DNA from: Entoloma clypeatum
Taxonomy: Eukaryota; Basidiomycota; Agaricomycetes; Agaricales; Entolomataceae
Direction: 5' to 3'
Assembly: GCA_963565915.1 (NCBI GenBank)
Contig: OY751486.1
Location: 434,001-498,000, forward strand
Length of the DNA: 64,000 nucleotides
Numbering within the stretch: position 1 is the first letter of the stretch; each line of letters opens with the position of its first letter. A program made the position numbers and the translations under genes. The notes below the pieces were generated by a model. The model searched no databases, had not been told where the DNA came from, and saw nothing but the letters and a program-made list of their open reading frames with translations. This document shows, in pieces, positions 1 to 11,967 of the stretch.

Positions 1-1
1 C

Positions 2-2390
2 ACCATCGCCCCCTTTGACGGCATCGACTACCAAAGCTGGGCCGAGAGGGTGAAGTCCTACCTCCTCCATCAAGGAGTCTGGCGCATCGTCTCTGGCGAC
101 ATCACACGTCCCGAGATCGCCGACTTCACCACTACGGTCTCCACTCCCGGTCCCACCGCCGCTGCTCCCCCTGTGTTGACTACCACGGTCGACCAACCCG
201 GCTTCCGCAAGGAAGAAAAAGCCTGGATCAGGGACGACGACGTAGCTCTCGGGGCGATACGCCTGAAGGTCTCTGAGGCGATCAGACGCCACATCAAAGA
301 CAGCACCTCGGCACTTGACGCGTGGAAAACGCTAAAAGACACCTACTCCAAGGTATCCCCGGCTGTCATCTTCGGCGACTTCAAGGCCGCCGCCACCTAC
401 AAGCTATCTGGACGCGACCCCGTGCCTGAAATCGAACGCCTGGGGTCTCTTTTTGCCCGGCTCGCCGATTCGAACTTCGTCGTTCCCGATCTGATGCAGG
501 CAATGATCCTGGCCAATGCGATCCCTGACGCATGGTCCGCGCTCTCCACCGCTCTCTTCCAGGTATACGACGCCGATGACTTCACATGGCAGGCTGTCGC
601 CGACAGCATCATCTCGGAGTACAGGCGCAAGTATTCGGTCGGGTCTACTCGTACGTCCAATGAGCAGGCCAAGAAGATTTCTGGGACAAAGCGAAAGGGG
701 CAGGACCCCAAATGGGAAAAGCAGCAAAAGCCGAGTACCTCGCACAATGACGCTGACGAGCAGCCTAACTCGACCGACCCGAGTACCGCTTCCGAAAAGA
801 AGAAGGGAAAAGGACGCTGGCGCAATCAGAAGAAAAGCGCCAACACTGCGGACAACGCGTCCGACCAGGTGGAAGAGACGGTTGAGTTCGTTGCTCCCGC
901 CATCCACTTCCCTCCTCATCCGGCACCTTCCTTCACCACAGTCACTGGCCGCGGGAAAACGTTAAGTACCGCCCAGCCCGATTCCGCAAAAATGCAGTCG
1001 CTCCTGCAACGGATGAACCTGCCTCCTTCCCAGTACACCGGACTTCCATCTGGAAAGCCGTCCGTGTGGAAAAAGAATGACCATGTTCGCAAACTCGCAC
1101 GCGGCATTGGTGCTCGCCCCTCAGGGTCAAACCTTCGAATCCTAGATACCATCATTCCTGACATCGACGAAAGGCCAGCTAAACAGCGTCGCGTAGCCCC
1201 GTTGATAGAAGAATCGCTGAAGATGATGGACATCGACCAGGAACGGATGGGGCCGGAGCAATTTGAAGATGGGCTGATTGAACTTGACGGTTCGTCATCT
1301 TCCTCTCCTGAATCTGACCAATTAAGGAAAACTAATAACACCTCCTTACAGACGTGTAAAATATTAGCTAGTACTAGTGCAGAATGTATGGATCATATTG
1401 ACAACGATCTATATAAAAAATATACAAAGCACTTTGCGTCATGCACACACTGTAAGGAGAAAGAACGCGCACAATGGATCTTAGACTCCGGTGCCTCGTT
1501 ACACTTTACCCATGAGTTCAAGGACTTCGCGTACTACAGGCCTCTCAAGGCTAAGCGATTTGTCCAAACAGCTGAAAAGGGAAAGAAACTGGAAATTCTC
1601 GGAGTTGGAGCCGTTCCAGTACGGCATACCCTAAATGGGGAAGTAAAAACCCATCTTCTCCGACCTGTATTCTACATTCTGGACATGGACACACGCCTAT
1701 TGTCCCTAGGCGTCTTCCTTAATCACGGTTACAAAGTAGATGGAATGCGTGGGGAAATCAACATCTCCAAAGGACAGAACAAAATACAGTTCTCGCCTCA
1801 CATTCTCGGACAAACCATTTATTGGTTAGACACTGAAATACGCCATGACCAAATCCACGCGATCTCAAGCGAGATCACTGTCGAAACATGGCACAAGCGC
1901 CTTGGTCACCCAAATGATCAAGCACTCCGAAAGATTCCCACCAGTACCAAAGGGGTACCTGAGACACTAGTACGTGAGAAATCACAGGAAAGTTGCACAG
2001 GTTGCCTCAAAGGGAAAATGCCGAATCAGTCATATCCCAATTTGATGACAAGGGCAACCAAAACCTTTGATCTAATCCATTCCGATCTCAAACAGATATC
2101 CACGGCATCATATCATAAATATAAATATTTCCTCACGTTTTTGGACGATTTTTCATCCCACGTCTGGGTCGTCTTGCTCAGAAAGAAGTCGGATGCCATC
2201 ACGGCACTGCGACAATTTCTTGCGATGATCCAGAATCAGTTCGCTGCTACCCCTAAAAAGTGGCGAGTTGATGGAGGTGGAGAGTTCGACGAATACAAGG
2301 ATGTACTTGCCGACCATGGAATTCTGATCGACATCACGCTCCCATATCAGCATCAGCAGAATGGTAGAGCAGAAAGGATCAATCGAACTT
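2..2390 (+). pseudogene. Copia-1 Gag-Pol, 5' portion (copy a), cut within integrase
   Basis: Ty1/Copia polyprotein, open from base 2, so its start lies before the window; the copy at 56692 shows that only about 15 codons are missing. Order: UBN2-like Gag (to about 700), low-complexity linker, aspartic protease with WILDSGAS (about 1474-1497), GAG-pre-integrase with WHKRLGHP and CTGCLKGK (about 1888-2030), then the integrase core with HSDLK, DDFSSH and QNGRAE. No CCHC zinc knuckle is visible in Gag; only a CTHC precedes the protease. The frame is intact up to INRT, where reverse transcriptase should follow. Instead the sequence jumps into an LTR of the same family at about 2390. Seen: domains and break. 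Inferred: internal deletion or recombination between integrase and an LTR. Confidence 0.9.
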
Positions 2391-2647
2391 GACTTTTACA
2401 TATCTTCATTACATACTTGTTTGGTTGGTACAAACAGTAGTACGGTATATAAGACCAGGAAACTGTCAATATCAACAAGTTGTCTCTTGACTCTTAACCA
2501 GCTCCATCGCTCTTACCAGCCTCAACCGCTCTCACCAGCCTTACCCCTCCAAACCATGTAAGTGACCATAGCGGTATCGTAGAGTACTTCCACTGTAGCT
2601 ATGTTGCTCAGTACACCTGTGGCTAGCGCCCAGGTGGAACTTCAACA
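2391..2647 (+). repeat. Copia-1 LTR, 5'-truncated, sense orientation
   Basis: Matches the last ~257 bp of the ~305-310 bp Copia-1 LTR seen complete at 8563-8867 and 59264-59573, including the TATATAAG promoter box and the terminal TTCAACA. The first ~46 bp are missing at the join with the integrase fragment. Its 3' end abuts Gypsy-A at 2648, with AACA shared by both parents at the join. Confidence 0.9.
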
Positions 2648-4868
2648 CAGTGCGCCCTCGTTGTCTACTAAAAATCGTTATGCTGCCTTATTTATGGAAC
2701 AATATGATCCTATACCCTCCATCTCTAAGCCTGCAAACGATCCTATAGTCGCACCCAACTCCGCAAACCCTATCCGCATCCGCTTCTCTAAGTGGGAGCG
2801 GCGGCTTCCAAAACAATATGTTCTCGCCGCAGCCGCTTGCTCCGACAATTCCCTCGAACTAGACATAGTTCTCGAAACTACCGACACTAAAGACATACTA
2901 TCACAAAAGGCCTTACTCGACAGTGGGGCAACAGGATCGTTTATTGAACGTACTCTGGTCGAGAAACACCGACTCTCTACTCAAAAACTACAACGCGCAA
3001 TTCCGGTATACAACATCGACGGAACTCCGAATGAGGCCGGAGCAATAACGGAGGTGTTGGACGTAGTGCTCCGCTATCGGGATCACTCGGAACGGACCCA
3101 GCTTGCAGTCACAAGTTTGGGAAAACAAGAAATCGTGTTAGGCTTCACTTGGCTCAAAGAACACAACCCCGAGGTAGATTGGACTTCAGGGGAAGTGAAG
3201 ATGAGCCGGTGTCCTGCACGATGTCGGACATGCCAACAGGAGGCAGCCCAAGAGCGGAAGGAGCGGAAGTTCAAACAAGTCCGCATCCGAGCCTGTCGGA
3301 TGGGTTCCACTCCGACGTCCGGTCTAGAGGAGGAGGCTCCACGCGGCCCATGGGTGGAGGATGTCACAGAAGGAGAAGAAACGGAGGAGTTAGCGGAAGA
3401 CGATGAGGAAGAGGATGAGTTTGAGGAGGGAGACCGCCTTTTTGTCGGAACAGTACCTGCGGAGGCGGAGTTCATCCGCGCTTCATCCAATATCTCGCAA
3501 CGTCTATCGGAGGCCTTCCTCAGTAACCAGAAACCCAAATCTTTCCGCGACTCCATACCAGACCACTTGTTTGATTTCGAAGACATATTCTCAAAGACCT
3601 CTTTCGACACCTTACCGGAAGAGCGGACGTGGGACCACGCCATTGAACTTGTTCCGGACGCCTCTCCGGCGGGTTGTAAGGTATATCCGCTCGCCCCAAA
3701 CGAACAGAAAGAACTCGACGTGTTTTTGGAGGAAAACCTTGCAACTGGTCGGATCCGCCCTTCCAAGTCTCCGATGGCATCTCCGGTGTTCTATATCAAG
3801 AAAAAGGATGGCTCCCTTCGTCTTGTACAAGACTACCGGTCACTCAATTCCAAAACTATCAAAAACAAGTATCCGCTTCCGCTCATATCCGAACTGATCA
3901 ATAAACTTCAACGCGCTCAATACTTCACCAAACTCGACATCCGCTGGGGTTACAACAATGTACAGATAAAACCCGGAGACGAGTGGAAGGCCGCTTTTCG
4001 GACTAATCGCGGACTCTATGAACCATTGGTGATGTTCTTCGGCCTCACTAATAGTCCATCCACATTCCAGACTATGATGAACGAGATCTTTCAGGACCTT
4101 ATCACTGAAGGTGTAGTTTGTGTTTACCTTGACGATATACTCATCTTCACGGAGACCCTTGCGGAACATCGGAGGGTCACACGGATTGTACTGGAACGAC
4201 TTCGCGAACACAAACTCTATCTAAAACCAGAGAAATGCGAGTTTGAGCAAACGCGCATTGAATACTTAGGCCTTATTATTGAACAAGGACACGTAGAGAT
4301 GGATCCGGTGAAAGTAGCGGGGGTTGCGGAGTGGCCTGCTCCGACAAACGTCCGAGAAGTACAGTCCTTTCTGGGGTTCACTAACTTCTATCGCCGTTTT
4401 ATTGAAGGGTTTTCGGACATCACGCGCCCTCTTTTCGAGCTCACGAAGAAGGGGCACCTCTGGTCTTGGAAGGAAGGAGAAGTGTCCGCATTTGCGGAGT
4501 TGAAGCGGAGGATTACATCCGCTCCGATCCTGGTCTTAGCTGATCATCGAAAGGAGTGGCGGGTAGAAGCGGATAGCTCGGACTTTGCAACCGGAGCAGT
4601 ACTGTCCCAACCAACAGAGGACGGTAAGTGGCACCCTGTCGCATTCTATTCCAAAAGCCTCAGTCCGGTGGAACGCAACTACAAGATCTATGACAAGGAG
4701 ATGTTGGCAGTGGTCCGCGCATTAGAGGAGTGGAGGCACTTCCTTGAAGGAGCGGAGAAGACAGTGGAGATTTGGACGGACCACAAAAATCTTGAGTACT
4801 TCATGACAGCTCAAAAACTAAATCGACGACAAGCTAGATGGTCCTTATACCTTGCTCATTTCGATTTC
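2648..4868 (+). pseudogene. Gypsy-A Pol fragment (copy a): protease, RT, RNase H start
   Basis: Ty3/gypsy Pol matching the minus-strand copy at 30844-32664. It has protease LLDSGATGS (about 2916), RT with FFGLTNSP and catalytic YLDD (about 4120), and RNase H with ADSSDFATGAVL and TDHKNLEYF. Gag, the integrase and both LTRs are missing. The ORF starts artificially inside the Copia LTR (2601) and ends at about 4868, where RNase H runs into unrelated LINE sequence. Seen: domains and both breakpoints. Inferred: a chimera assembled by template switching or end joining. Not a functional gene. Confidence 0.88.
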
Positions 4869-6200
4869 AAAATGCACCATCTGGGCATACCGTGCAAACG
4901 TGACTGTCCCCCTATCACCCTTCAACAATTACAACGAGCCAGGAAAACGCGTCCTCAACCGATTTCCTGACCGCATCATCCACGACATCACCCTTATCTG
5001 CGGCAAGACCGCTAAGGACCGTGCTGAAGCCAGGAAGTTGCGCCTCACCACCCTTAACAAGGTGTTCGATGCCAACATCTGCTCCAACAAATCCGCCGTC
5101 ATTGTCACCGACGCGGCCGTCCCCTCCCTTGCGTCGGGCCACCAAGCTGTTGCAGCTTGGGAAACCTGGCACATGGGGTACTCCATCAACAAAGACTGGG
5201 CAGCTGGTGGCCTCGCAGTCTCTGACGACACCGAAACCTTAGCAATAGGACACGGGTTCTCCAACCTGGTCACTCTGTTAGGGGGTCTCTCCCAACTGGA
5301 AGAAATCCACATCTTCACCGACTCTGTTAACGCCATTCGGCGTGCCACAGACCCGGACCTCCACTCCTCGCAGGCAACTGCGCTCGCTATCATCAGTAAC
5401 CTGGTCCCTTGGTTTGAGGAACCAGGTCTGAAATCCAAGGTCTTCTTTCACCATGTCCCCGATTGCTCGGATCATGGCTTCGAACCCCACCGTGCAGTGC
5501 ACGACTTCGCCTCCTCAATATGCATCGAGTGTGGTGAGTCGGCCTCCAGATCCCTTGATTTCAACATGAAACAATTCACGGACGACATGCTAGGCGACTG
5601 GGACAACCTGTACCAGTCCCCCAAGTATGCTGGCCGTCACTTCCAATTCCCGAGGTTGTGTGTTAGACGCCAAGACCACGCTCGGGCCAAAAGAATGAAA
5701 CTGTCCCACCTCAAGGGCGGCACATGGCTTAAGGATGTGGGTCACTCCCAATCCCTCACGGCTCAAATGGTCCGCGGCCTCACCAGCCACGCCCCAATTG
5801 GCCACTATAGACATAGGTTCAACATTGGTGACAAAATTGAACAATGCGACTGTGGATCGGGGTCCGTCAAGGACTTCGCCCACGTATTCTACAAATGTCT
5901 GCACCACCCCACCAGGCCCCCAGACATGCCCACCTTCTCGAGGAACACTCCCATTTGGGACGTCTTCGGGAAATTCATTATGGATAACCCAGGGGCCTTT
6001 GCCTTTAGGGATTGTCCAATGCCCAACACAACCGTTGGCGGTAGCCGCGTGGTAGCTTGCTGGGTACAAAGGGGTGCAGCCCCCTCTGGCAAGCGAACGC
6101 GACCGAAGGGTAAGAACCGCACTGGCGCTTCTTTGGGGGGTAGGGCGCAGACACCCCCCAGCGCCGTCAATGGCCAACCTCACAAGGTTGGAGTGATCTT
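4869..6200 (+). pseudogene. LINE-type retrotransposon 3' end (RNase H plus CCHC-like tail)
   Basis: The frame 4852-6669 contains a block with VTDAAVP, AGGLAVSD, FTDSVNAIRRATDP and HRAVHDFA. This is the RNase H layout found after the RT of fungal (Tad1-like) non-LTR elements. Next come LTAQMVRGLTSHAPIGHYRHRF and a CDCGSGSVKDFAHVFYKC zinc-binding motif typical of the end of such ORF2 proteins. No endonuclease or RT precedes it, which fits the usual 5' truncation of LINE copies. No poly(A) tail is evident, so the 3' limit is approximate. It lies directly against the broken Gypsy-A RNase H. Confidence 0.65.
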
Positions 6201-6249
6201 GTATCGCGCGACCGAGTATTCGGGTGCGCATACTAACACGTTTGTTTAT

Positions 6250-7109
6250 AACAGACCCCCCCGTCCTGGCGCAGGGACTTATCAGCTCGACGGAGCTTTG
6301 CGCCGCTTGTTCTTCACGCCTGGCACAGGTACGCAAGGAGAAGGAGGAGGCAGAGGCAAGGAAGAAGGTGGAGACCGAGAGGAGGGTGAGGGAGGCAGAG
6401 GCCAAGAAGAGGGCAGAGGCGGAGGCAAAGGAGGAGGCGGAGGTGGAGAAGAAGAGGGCGAAGAAGGCGGGGAAACAGAGGGCGGAGAGCGGAGCGGAAG
6501 AGTCGGAGGTCCGGGGGGAGGCGTGTCAGGCCTGTGTGCAGGCAAAGGTGGAATGCAAGTGGGCGCTGTGAGTACCCGCTTTTCCATCTTTTTCTTACTG
6601 ACAATCTCCTTAGGCAGGGGAAGGGCACCGCGTGCCAGCGGTGCAAAGACGGCAAATGGGTTTGCCTGAGGGCCGGCGAGACGTGGGCGAAGCAGAAGCG
6701 GGGAAAGACGGAGGAAACCGTTGCGGAGGTCGCAGGCCCGAGCAGGGCGAAAAACTGCTGCGGCGCAGGGGTCGCGGAGGAGCTCTGGGGGCTCCGGGAG
6801 GCTCTGGAAGAGAGGGAGGAGCAGTCGGCGAGGGTCGGTTGGGCGCTGCTCCGGCAGCTTCAAATTATGAACAACCACCTCGCCTACTGGAACTTCCTGC
6901 TGGAGGCGGCGGCTCCAGAGTTGGAGCCGGAGGACGGAGAAGAGGAAGAAGGAGAGGAAGAGGACGAGGAAAAGGACGAGGGGGAGGACGAGGGGTTGGC
7001 GGACGGGGAGCTTGCGGAGCTGCAAGCGGAGAAAGAGGAGGCGGAGGGAGAACCGGAGGATGAGTCGGAGGATGACGGTCCGCTGGCCAAGAAGGCCAAA
7101 ACCCAGTAG
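6250..7109 (+). CDS. Unrecognised protein with GAL4-like cysteine pattern, coiled coil and acidic tail (two visible exons)
   Basis: Splicing a 46-bp intron (6568-6613, GTGAGT...TTAG) joins two ORFs in phase. The join restores C-x2-C-x6-C-x10-C-x2-C-x6-C, the spacing of a fungal Zn2Cys6 cluster but placed mid-protein. N-terminal to it lies a CAAC plus a long E/K/A/R-rich coiled coil. C-terminal come a second helix-rich part and a very acidic tail (E/D runs) ending AKKAKTQ. A TACTAAC branch-point-like box at 6230 with ATAACAG at 6255 suggests a further upstream exon that I cannot place. A similar cysteine layout recurs in the gene at 61793, so it may belong to a multicopy, possibly element-borne family. 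Function unknown. AT-rich 7122-7157 is a plausible 3' end. Confidence 0.55.
6568..6613 (+). other. Intron restoring the cysteine motif
   Basis: GTGAGT donor, TTAG acceptor and CTGAC branch-like sequence. Removing it converts a stop after KWAL into an in-phase continuation that supplies the second CxxC half-motif. Confidence 0.7.
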
Positions 7110-7170
7110 CCCCTCCCCCCTCTAATTTTTATTATTATTATTTTATTTTGCAATATAAATGTCTTGCGCA

Positions 7171-8562
7171 GTTCTATAGGCGTGATAAGGGGCCTGGTTT
7201 CTCCAGATACGCGGAGTGGAAGTCCGCGACTAAGTCCGTTGCGTGTTCGAGTTCCGTGGCAGGTAGCCAGGACTGTTCCTCATTGGTTCCTTCATACCCT
7301 AGCCAATGGACTAGGTAGAGCAGTTTGCAAGAACGACACCGATCCAATTTGGTGTCAAGGATTTCAGCGATTTTGTATTCCACTTCTCCTTCAACATTGA
7401 TCGGAGGAGGCTTTATTGGCAAAGAAGGGCGAGATCCTGGTCGTAGCACTCGGAGCATTGTTGTACGCGAACTCCGCAAGTGGAAGTAACTCGGACCAGT
7501 TGTCCTGCTGATAGTTGCAGAAGATGCGGAGGTACTGTTCCAAGGTTTGGTTGGTACGTTCGGTCTGACCGTCGCCTTCAGGATGGTAGCCAGAGGTGAA
7601 GTGCAGAGTCATGTTGAGGGCTTTTCCGAGGGAGCGGAAAAAGCGGGAGACAAACTCTGGGCCTCGGTCGGAGGTGACATGTTCCGGTACTCTGTGCTTG
7701 GAGAACACATGCAGGATGAACAAGGTGGCTAGATCTTTGGAGGTGCAGTGGATCGTAGTCGGAACAAAAATGCTTTGTTTTGTCATTCGGTCAACAATAA
7801 CAAGGATTGCGTCAAAACCGCCGGAGGTCGGAAGTGTCTCGATGAAGTCCATGGATATGGAGTTCCACGGAAGGTTCGGAACTGGGAGTTGCTTCAGCAT
7901 ACCATAGGGCTTGTGGCATTGAGGTTTAGAGCGCATGCAAGTGGTGCAGGATTTGCAGTACTTTTTGACAAAGTCTCGAACACCAGGCCAAGTATAATCT
8001 TGTTGAATGAGACTAACTGTCTTGTTCTGTCCGGGGTGTCCGGAGAGAATATGGTCGTGCTTGTTGCGGAGGGTGCGGAGCCGGAGGTTATCGGAGTCGG
8101 GGACATAAATGCGACCACTATGACGGAGGAAACCGTTGGAGTCTACGGACCAGTGCGGTTTGGGCTCCTTGAGATGGTCGGCATAGATTGGGTCGGATGG
8201 GAGTGAACGGAGGATGTCGGAGTGCAACTGTTCAATGTCCATTATGACTGTGGCATGGAGAACAGGGGTGAACAACTCCGTAGCTCGGAGAGATGCGGAC
8301 AGCTGTTCTTGGGAAAAGACTGGTCGGAAGTTGCTTGGGTTTACCGACGCATAGTCGCTATTCCCCTCTTTGGGATAGACGTCCCATCGTCTAGTCAAAG
8401 AGTCCGGCTTGGTACCGAGATGTCCGGGGTGGAAGCAAATTGAACTGAGAGAGGAACTCGGACCACCGGGCCTGTCGGCGGGTGAGAACCTTTGTAGTGG
8501 CGAAGTACTCCAGGTTCTTGTGGTCTGTGACAACGTTGATCGGAGCAGCGGAGCCTTCAAGG
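7171..8562 (-). pseudogene. Gypsy-B Pol fragment: RNase H end, integrase, chromodomain
   Basis: Minus-strand chromovirus. Reading downstream from 8562: end of RNase H (TDHKNLEYF), a frameshift at about 8420, HHCC-type integrase zinc region (HILSGHPGQNKT...CTTCMRSK), rve core (SMDFIETLP, TSDRGPEF, GDGQTERTNQ), then a deletion at about 7405 that joins ISPFFANK to a chromodomain (YKIAEILDTK, YLVHWLGYE). The stop is at 7174. The second Gypsy-B piece (12785-13464) shows what should follow FFANK. The 5' side is cut by the Copia-1 LTR at 8563. Inactive. Confidence 0.85.
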
Positions 8563-8867
8563 TGTTGAAGTTCCACCTGGGCGCTAGCCGCAAGTGTACT
8601 GAAGCAACCGGCTACAGTGGAAGTACTCTACGATACCGTTCTGACCACTTACATAGATTGGAGAGGGTGAGGCTGGTGAGAGCGGTTGAGGCTGGTAAGA
8701 GCGATGGAGGCGGTTAAGAGTCAAGAGACAACTTGTTGGTATTGACAGTTTCCTGGTCTTATATACCGTACTACTGTTTGTACCAACCAAACAAGTATGT
8801 AATGAAGATATGTAAAAGTCACGTGATGTAATCTAATCTAATCTACGTGATGGGAAAAGTTTCAACA
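8563..8867 (-). repeat. Copia-1 3' LTR (copy b), 305 bp
   Basis: TGTTGAA...TTCAACA termini; minus-sense TATA box TATATAAG. A G-rich polypurine tract lies just inside it (8868-8877 complement, ATGGGGGGGG). The unit GATTA/CTAAT is repeated next to a CACGTGA palindrome near the U3 end. It joins Gypsy-B at 8562 without a matching duplication on its other side. Confidence 0.92.
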
Positions 8868-8877
8868 CCCCCCCATA
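8868..8877 (-). other. Copia-1 polypurine tract (copy b)
   Basis: Run of G on the element's sense strand immediately upstream of the 3' LTR, the expected plus-strand primer site; the same tract occurs at 45974. Confidence 0.8.
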
Positions 8878-8942
8878 TTTAGTACATACTTCTAAATACA
8901 TCTTACTTTTTCCCACATATATATATAGGTACTCTGTTTCGC

Positions 8943-11900
8943 CTAGTTCTTTATCAATCCAAAGTACGGGATAAACTTGGAAAGGAGGATTTTCCCCAGA
9001 TTCTTAGTTAAAAGGTCTGCCGGGTTGTTCACTCCTTCAATGAATTCGACCGTAATTATCCCTTCAGAGACTTTTTCTCTGACGAAGTGGAATCGCACGT
9101 CAATGTGCTTGGATCGCTTCTCAGTTACAGGGTTGGATGCGATAAAGACGGAGCCGTTGTTATCTCCGTAGATCGGTACTGATCCGATCTGCATTCCAAG
9201 TTCGGCAAGCATGCTTCTCAGCCATGTTGCTGCGCGACTGCAATCTGATAACGCCATATACTCTGCTTCTGTGGAAGAGAGGGCGATGGTCTTTTGCGCC
9301 GATGTTACCCATGTCACCGCTCCAGATGCCAGTGATATGAAGAAGCCAGTGGTAGACCTCCTCGTGTTTTCATCTGACGCCCAGTCGGAGTCTGTGAATG
9401 CATAGATTCCTTTCCCTGAGTCGCCATCATACATGATTGCATAATTTTTTGTCGCCTTCAGGTACCTGCAAATATCCCTAGCCACTTCTAAATGGCATTT
9501 GGTGGGATTTGCGGAAAACTGCGACATTTTAATCACGGCAAAACAGATGTCTGGCCTCGTTCCAATCATCAGATATAGAAGTGATCCGATGATGGATTGG
9601 TACTTTGATTGAAGTTCTGCATTGGGTTCATCTTCGGACATCATGGGTTTGTAGCCCGTAGGAAGTGGGGTATGGGTGGCATTGGATTCGCTCATCCCCA
9701 TTCGTTCGAGTATTTTCTCAAGGTAAGGTACTTGATCAATGAAGATACGTTTCCCATGTTGCCTTATTTGGATAGAGAGAAATTCTTTCGGTTCCCCATC
9801 AGGCACAAGGTGCCCTAGGTCCCTACATTCCCATGTGGTCATGAAGGCCTTTTTCTTCTCTAGCGTGTATTCTCGGTTTGTGCCGAGAAAAGCAGAGTTG
9901 TCGACATATATGACGGCGATTACAATTCCCCCTTTGGTACTTTTGTGAATGAACACTCCCGCATCAGAGTGAAGCCGGACAAAGCCGAGCTTTTTCATGG
10001 AGGAATCAAGTTCCCTCCACCAGGCTAATGCGGCCTGCTTAAGTCCATATAGGGCTTTGAATAGTTGGTACACGAGGTGTTCTTTCCCTTTTACTATGTA
10101 GCCCTCAGGCTGTCGCATGTAAATGACTTCTCGGAGCGTTCCGTAGAGGAAGGCTGATGAGACGTCCAACAGTGTCATGAACCACCCTTCAAGGGCTGTC
10201 AATGCCAGTATTAGTCGGACGGTTTCATATCTTACGACTGGTGAGAAGATCTGATCAAAGTCGATCCCTTCCACCTGCGAGAAGCCTTTTGCGACAAGGG
10301 GCGCTTTCAGACGCCCGTCGGATTTTTCGTTATAAACCCATTTGTTCCTTAGAGCTTTCCTCCCTGCAGGCAGGGGTACTAGCTCCGTGATCACCCCGCG
10401 GTGTTTGAGCATGTCTAGCTCTTTACGTTCAGCCGCATACCAGTCTTCTTTATTTGGAAGAGGGTATATGTCTTTATGGGACATTTCAACGATGCCAACT
10501 TGGACTGATATTGCCTCCATCAGGAGGTCATTCATCCATGCCGTTTGACCGCCCAATCTCCGTCTTCGATCTAATTTTTCAAGATCAGACGCTGGAGTGT
10601 CTTCCCCATAGATGCTTCCTGGCATCTTCCGAACTCGTCGTTCCCTGATCGGTCGATCTGGTACTTGCTCGGGTTCCGGAGTGGGTACTCGTGGTTCATC
10701 ATCAGGCTCACTGGCAGGCAGTTCGTTGTCTGATTCAGGTTGATCCTGTTCAATAGGAACTGTGTCATGAGGTATTTCGTTGTGACTATCGTCGTCATTG
10801 CTGCCGGGGATGAGATCCTCAAACTCATCAGCCGGCTCTGGGTTTTCCATTTCTGGATGGTTTTCTGGCAAAGGATCGATGTGGCATCTAGGGTACTTGC
10901 TTTCATCAAAGATAGCTTTCCCGCCCATGAAAATCGTGTTGGTCTCAGGATCCATGAAGCGGTATCCTTTGACCCCTGGTTTTGATCCGAGATAAATCAT
11001 CAATCGGGATCTTGATTCCAGGGAGTTTCTCTTTTGGGATATATACATATGCCTGGCATCCGAAGACTCTGACACTTGACATGTCGGGGATCTCATTAGT
11101 CACCCTGAAGTAAGGGGTTTTCCATTCAAGATGCTGCATGGGGGTTCTGTTGTAGAGGAAGGCTGCATGTTCCAAACAGAATTCCCACCACATAGGTGGT
11201 AAACACGCGTCGAAGCGCAAAGCCTGAGATTTTTCCCATAGAGTTCGATTGATCCTTTCTGCTCTACCATTCTGCTGATGCTGATATGGGAGCGTGATGT
11301 CGATCAGAATTCCATGGTCGGCAAGTACATCCTTGTATTCGTCGAACTCTCCACCTCCATCAACTCGCCACTTTTTAGGGGTAGCAGCGAACTGATTCTG
11401 GATCATCGCAAGAAATTGTCTTAGTGCCGTGATGGCATCAGACTTCTTTCTAAGCAAGACGATCCAGATGTGGGATAAGAAGTCGTCCAAAAATGTAAGG
11501 AAATATTTGTATTTGTGATAAGATGCCGTGTATATCTGTTTGAGATCAGAATGGATAAGATCGAAGGTTTTGGTTGCTCTTGTCATCGAATTGGGGTATG
11601 ATTGATTCGGCATTTTCCCTTTGAGGCAACCTGTACAACTTTCCTGTGATTTCTCATGTACTAGTGTCTCAGGTACCCCTTTGGTACTGGTGGGAATCTT
11701 TCGGAGTGCTTGATCATTTGGGTGACCAAGGCGCTTGTGCCATGTTTCGACAGTGATCTCGCTTGAGATCGCGTGGATTTGGTCATGGCGTATTTCAGTG
11801 TCTAACCAATAAATGGTTTGTCCGAGAATGTGAGGCGAGAACTGTATTTTGTTCTGTCCTTTGGAGATGTTGATTTCCACACGCATTCCATCTACTTTGT

Positions 11901-11967
11901 AACCGTGATTAAGGAAGACGCCTAGGGACAATAGGCGTGTGTCCATGTCCGGAATATAGAATACAGG
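8943..11967 (-). pseudogene. Copia-1 Pol, 3' portion (copy b): integrase, RT, RNase H
   Basis: Two ORFs (10945-11946 and 8943-11096) form one Pol broken by an ~8-bp deletion at about 11030, where KEK-HRNSLES in the copy at 48130 becomes KEKLPGI. Pre-integrase and integrase (HSDLK, GRAERINRT) precede RVT_2 (WVYNEKSDGR, LLDVSSAFLYG, YGLKQAALAWW) and RNase HI (SDWASDENTRRSTTG, STEAEYMALSD, KHIDVRFHF). The RT catalytic box reads YVDN, not YVDD (9897-9908), as in the other Copia-1 copy. A TGA at 11968-11970 replaces a CGA codon present in copy a. Confidence 0.9.

Noticed and set aside
2601..2650. ATG at 2601 as true start of Gypsy-A Pol
   Set aside because: It lies in the Copia LTR; the join at 2648 is a rearrangement.
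4852..6669. Single 605-aa protein
   Set aside because: It mixes the Gypsy-A/LINE junction, the LINE end and the antiphase of the following cysteine-pattern gene; G/E-rich residues after about 6300 are a shadow.
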